NCBI RefSeq assembly: GCF_012396555.1
Contig: NZ_JAAXPS010000001.1
Location: 364,200-428,199, forward strand
Reading direction: 5' to 3'
Source of the DNA: Facklamia miroungae
Lineage (GTDB): Bacteria > Bacillota > Bacilli > Lactobacillales > Aerococcaceae
DNA: 64,000 nt
Positions 63,157-64,000 of this stretch are shown piece by piece. The stretch's first letter is position 1. Each line of letters opens with the position of its first letter. The notes below the pieces were generated by a model. The model saw nothing but the letters and a program-made list of their open reading frames with translations, was not told the origin of the DNA and made no database searches. Made by a program: the position numbers and the translations under genes.

Positions 63157-63777
63157 ATGGGATTATTTAGTAAAGAAGAAAAACGCGAATTTTTGGATAT
63201 GATTGAAAAGAGACGGACAATCTACGATCTTAAGCCGGCTTCACCAATTAGTGACCAAGAAATTGAAAAGATTATCACTGAAGTCATTAAACATACACCT
63301 TCAGCTTTCAACTCACAAAGTACCCGAATTGTATTGTTATTAAATGATAATCATAAAAAATTATGGGATTTAACAACCGAATCATTAAGAGATATTATGG
63401 GCGATGCTGATTTCACTGCTACACAACAGAAAATGGATGGCTTTAAAAATGCATATGGGACTGTACTCTTTTTCGAAGATCAAAATGTAGTTAAAGGATT
63501 ACAAGAACAATTCCCTATTTTTGCAGATAATTTTCCTACTTGGGCACACCATACGAATGCTATGCACCAATTAGCTTTATGGACAGCCTTCTCTGAAAGA
63601 GAATTAGGTGCTTCATTACAACACTATAATGGTGTGATTGATGAAAAAGTTTATGCAACTTTTGATATCTCTAGTGATTGGGAACTTGTTGCGCAAATGC
63701 CATTCGGTGCAATCGGATCACCAGCTGGCACAAAAGAAATCAACTCAATTAGTGAACGTTTAATTGTTAAGAAATAA
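63157..63777 (+). CDS. nitroreductase family protein (fatty-acid-repression-mutant-like)
   Basis: 206 residues from ATG 63157, with AGGAG 8 bases upstream; an in-frame GTG at 63148 overlaps that SD. FMN-enzyme features include the N-terminal EKRRTIYDL, TPSAFNSQSTRIV, the central WAHHTNAMHQLALWTAFSER and the late QMPFGAIGSPAG. It belongs to the Frm2/Hbn1-like branch of nitroreductases, which reduce nitro compounds with NAD(P)H. Confidence 0.9.
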   Translation: MGLFSKEEKREFLDMIEKRRTIYDLKPASPISDQEIEKIITEVIKHTPSAFNSQSTRIVLLLNDNHKKLWDLTTESLRDIMGDADFTATQQKMDGFKNAYGTVLFFEDQNVVKGLQEQFPIFADNFPTWAHHTNAMHQLALWTAFSERELGASLQHYNGVIDEKVYATFDISSDWELVAQMPFGAIGSPAGTKEINSISERLIVKK

Positions 63778-63787
63778 AAATTAATAT

Positions 63788-63814
63788 TTAAAAAACAGAT
63801 CCTTTGAGATCTGT
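63788..63814 (-). terminator. terminator beside the transposase remnant
   Basis: Stem ACAGATC / GATCTGT with a six-base loop, followed by T6 on the minus strand. Confidence 0.65.
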
Positions 63815-63880
63815 CAGACTGAAGACAAACCCTGTGTGAGTTAATCTCAAATAAGGGGTTGTCTTTATTTTAGTTATAAA
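63814..63880. repeat. terminal hairpin of the IS1182-like element
   Basis: TCAGACTGAAGACAAA leads into an imperfect palindrome (GACAAaCCC ... GGGttGTC) between the transposase stop and the nitroreductase gene; a similar string occurs at 44935. Confidence 0.6.
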
Positions 63881-63911
63881 TCACATGAAAATAAAAAAAT
63901 GCGAAGCCTTT

Positions 63912-64000
63912 TTAGCTTCTCATCTCCAATATGTTTGCCAATTTCTTCATGTTCAAGCAGGCAAAAGTGAGCCCTGCTTTGAATTCCATCAAGGCTTTCC
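63912..64000 (-). mobile_element. C-terminal end of an IS1182-like transposase (truncated by window edge)
   Basis: Leftward frame ends KAGLTFACLNMKKLANILEM then RS-stop. The FACxNxKKLAN tail is characteristic of IS1182-type transposases. Only the last 29 codons are visible. Confidence 0.75.

Overview
The window is low-GC Firmicutes DNA, most likely from a Lactobacillales (Aerococcaceae-like) species. The reasons are AT-rich intergenic DNA, strong AGGAGG-type ribosome binding sites, TTG/GTG starts, the rpsT/holA neighbourhood, an LPXTG surface protein, lactic-acid-bacterial heterodimeric ABC exporters and a ComD/AgrC-type kinase with a LytTR regulator. The species cannot be fixed from the sequence alone. 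No rRNA, tRNA or CRISPR array was seen.

Layout. 1-8.3 kb is housekeeping: partial uvrB, rpsT, holA with a divergent diaminopimelate-dehydrogenase-like gene, a class I amidotransferase, rodA, a YihY-family membrane protein and a histidine phosphatase. 8.3-12.1 kb holds a heterodimeric ABC exporter operon read leftward. Its leader has a promoter, a 25-codon leader peptide and mutually exclusive hairpins ending in an intrinsic terminator, an arrangement expected of ribosome-mediated attenuation (BmrB/CD type). A 2-hydroxyacid dehydrogenase follows.

13.2-35.2 kb is dominated by one 21.2-kb gene for a 7073-residue LPXTG surface protein: signal peptide, vWA domain, about 13 D2-like and 11 SpaA-like domains, about 21 Cna_B modules, three FctA/T-domain modules, a coiled coil inside the last SpaA domain, and a Thr/Pro-rich stalk. 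It lies between two perfect 40-bp direct copies of the 3' end of the neighbouring M16C protease gene, so it looks like an insertion between two formerly convergent genes.

35.2-45 kb returns to ordinary genes: M16C protease, a YvlD-like protein, pdxS with a divergent MocR/PdxR regulator but no adjacent pdxT, and a MarR-led second heterodimeric ABC exporter. 45-64 kb is accessory and partly decayed: an NSR-like S41 protease, an oxidoreductase broken by one TGA, and a LytTR regulator/kinase module that probably controls a YhfC-type intramembrane protease plus a DUF3887-like lipoprotein. That module is bracketed by a broken and an intact methyltransferase copy sharing a perfect 103-bp direct repeat. 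Next come a penicillin acylase, an XRE/membrane-protein pair with a palindromic operator, a run of genes broken by single-base homopolymer indels, a lipid kinase, a nitroreductase and the end of an IS1182-like transposase.

Two accessory modules (the giant adhesin, and the regulator/protease set) each sit next to an intact gene whose 3' end is repeated on the far side of the module, beside what looks like the original terminator. This repeated architecture, the attenuator leader and the regulator/protease/lipoprotein module are the most interesting parts of the window.
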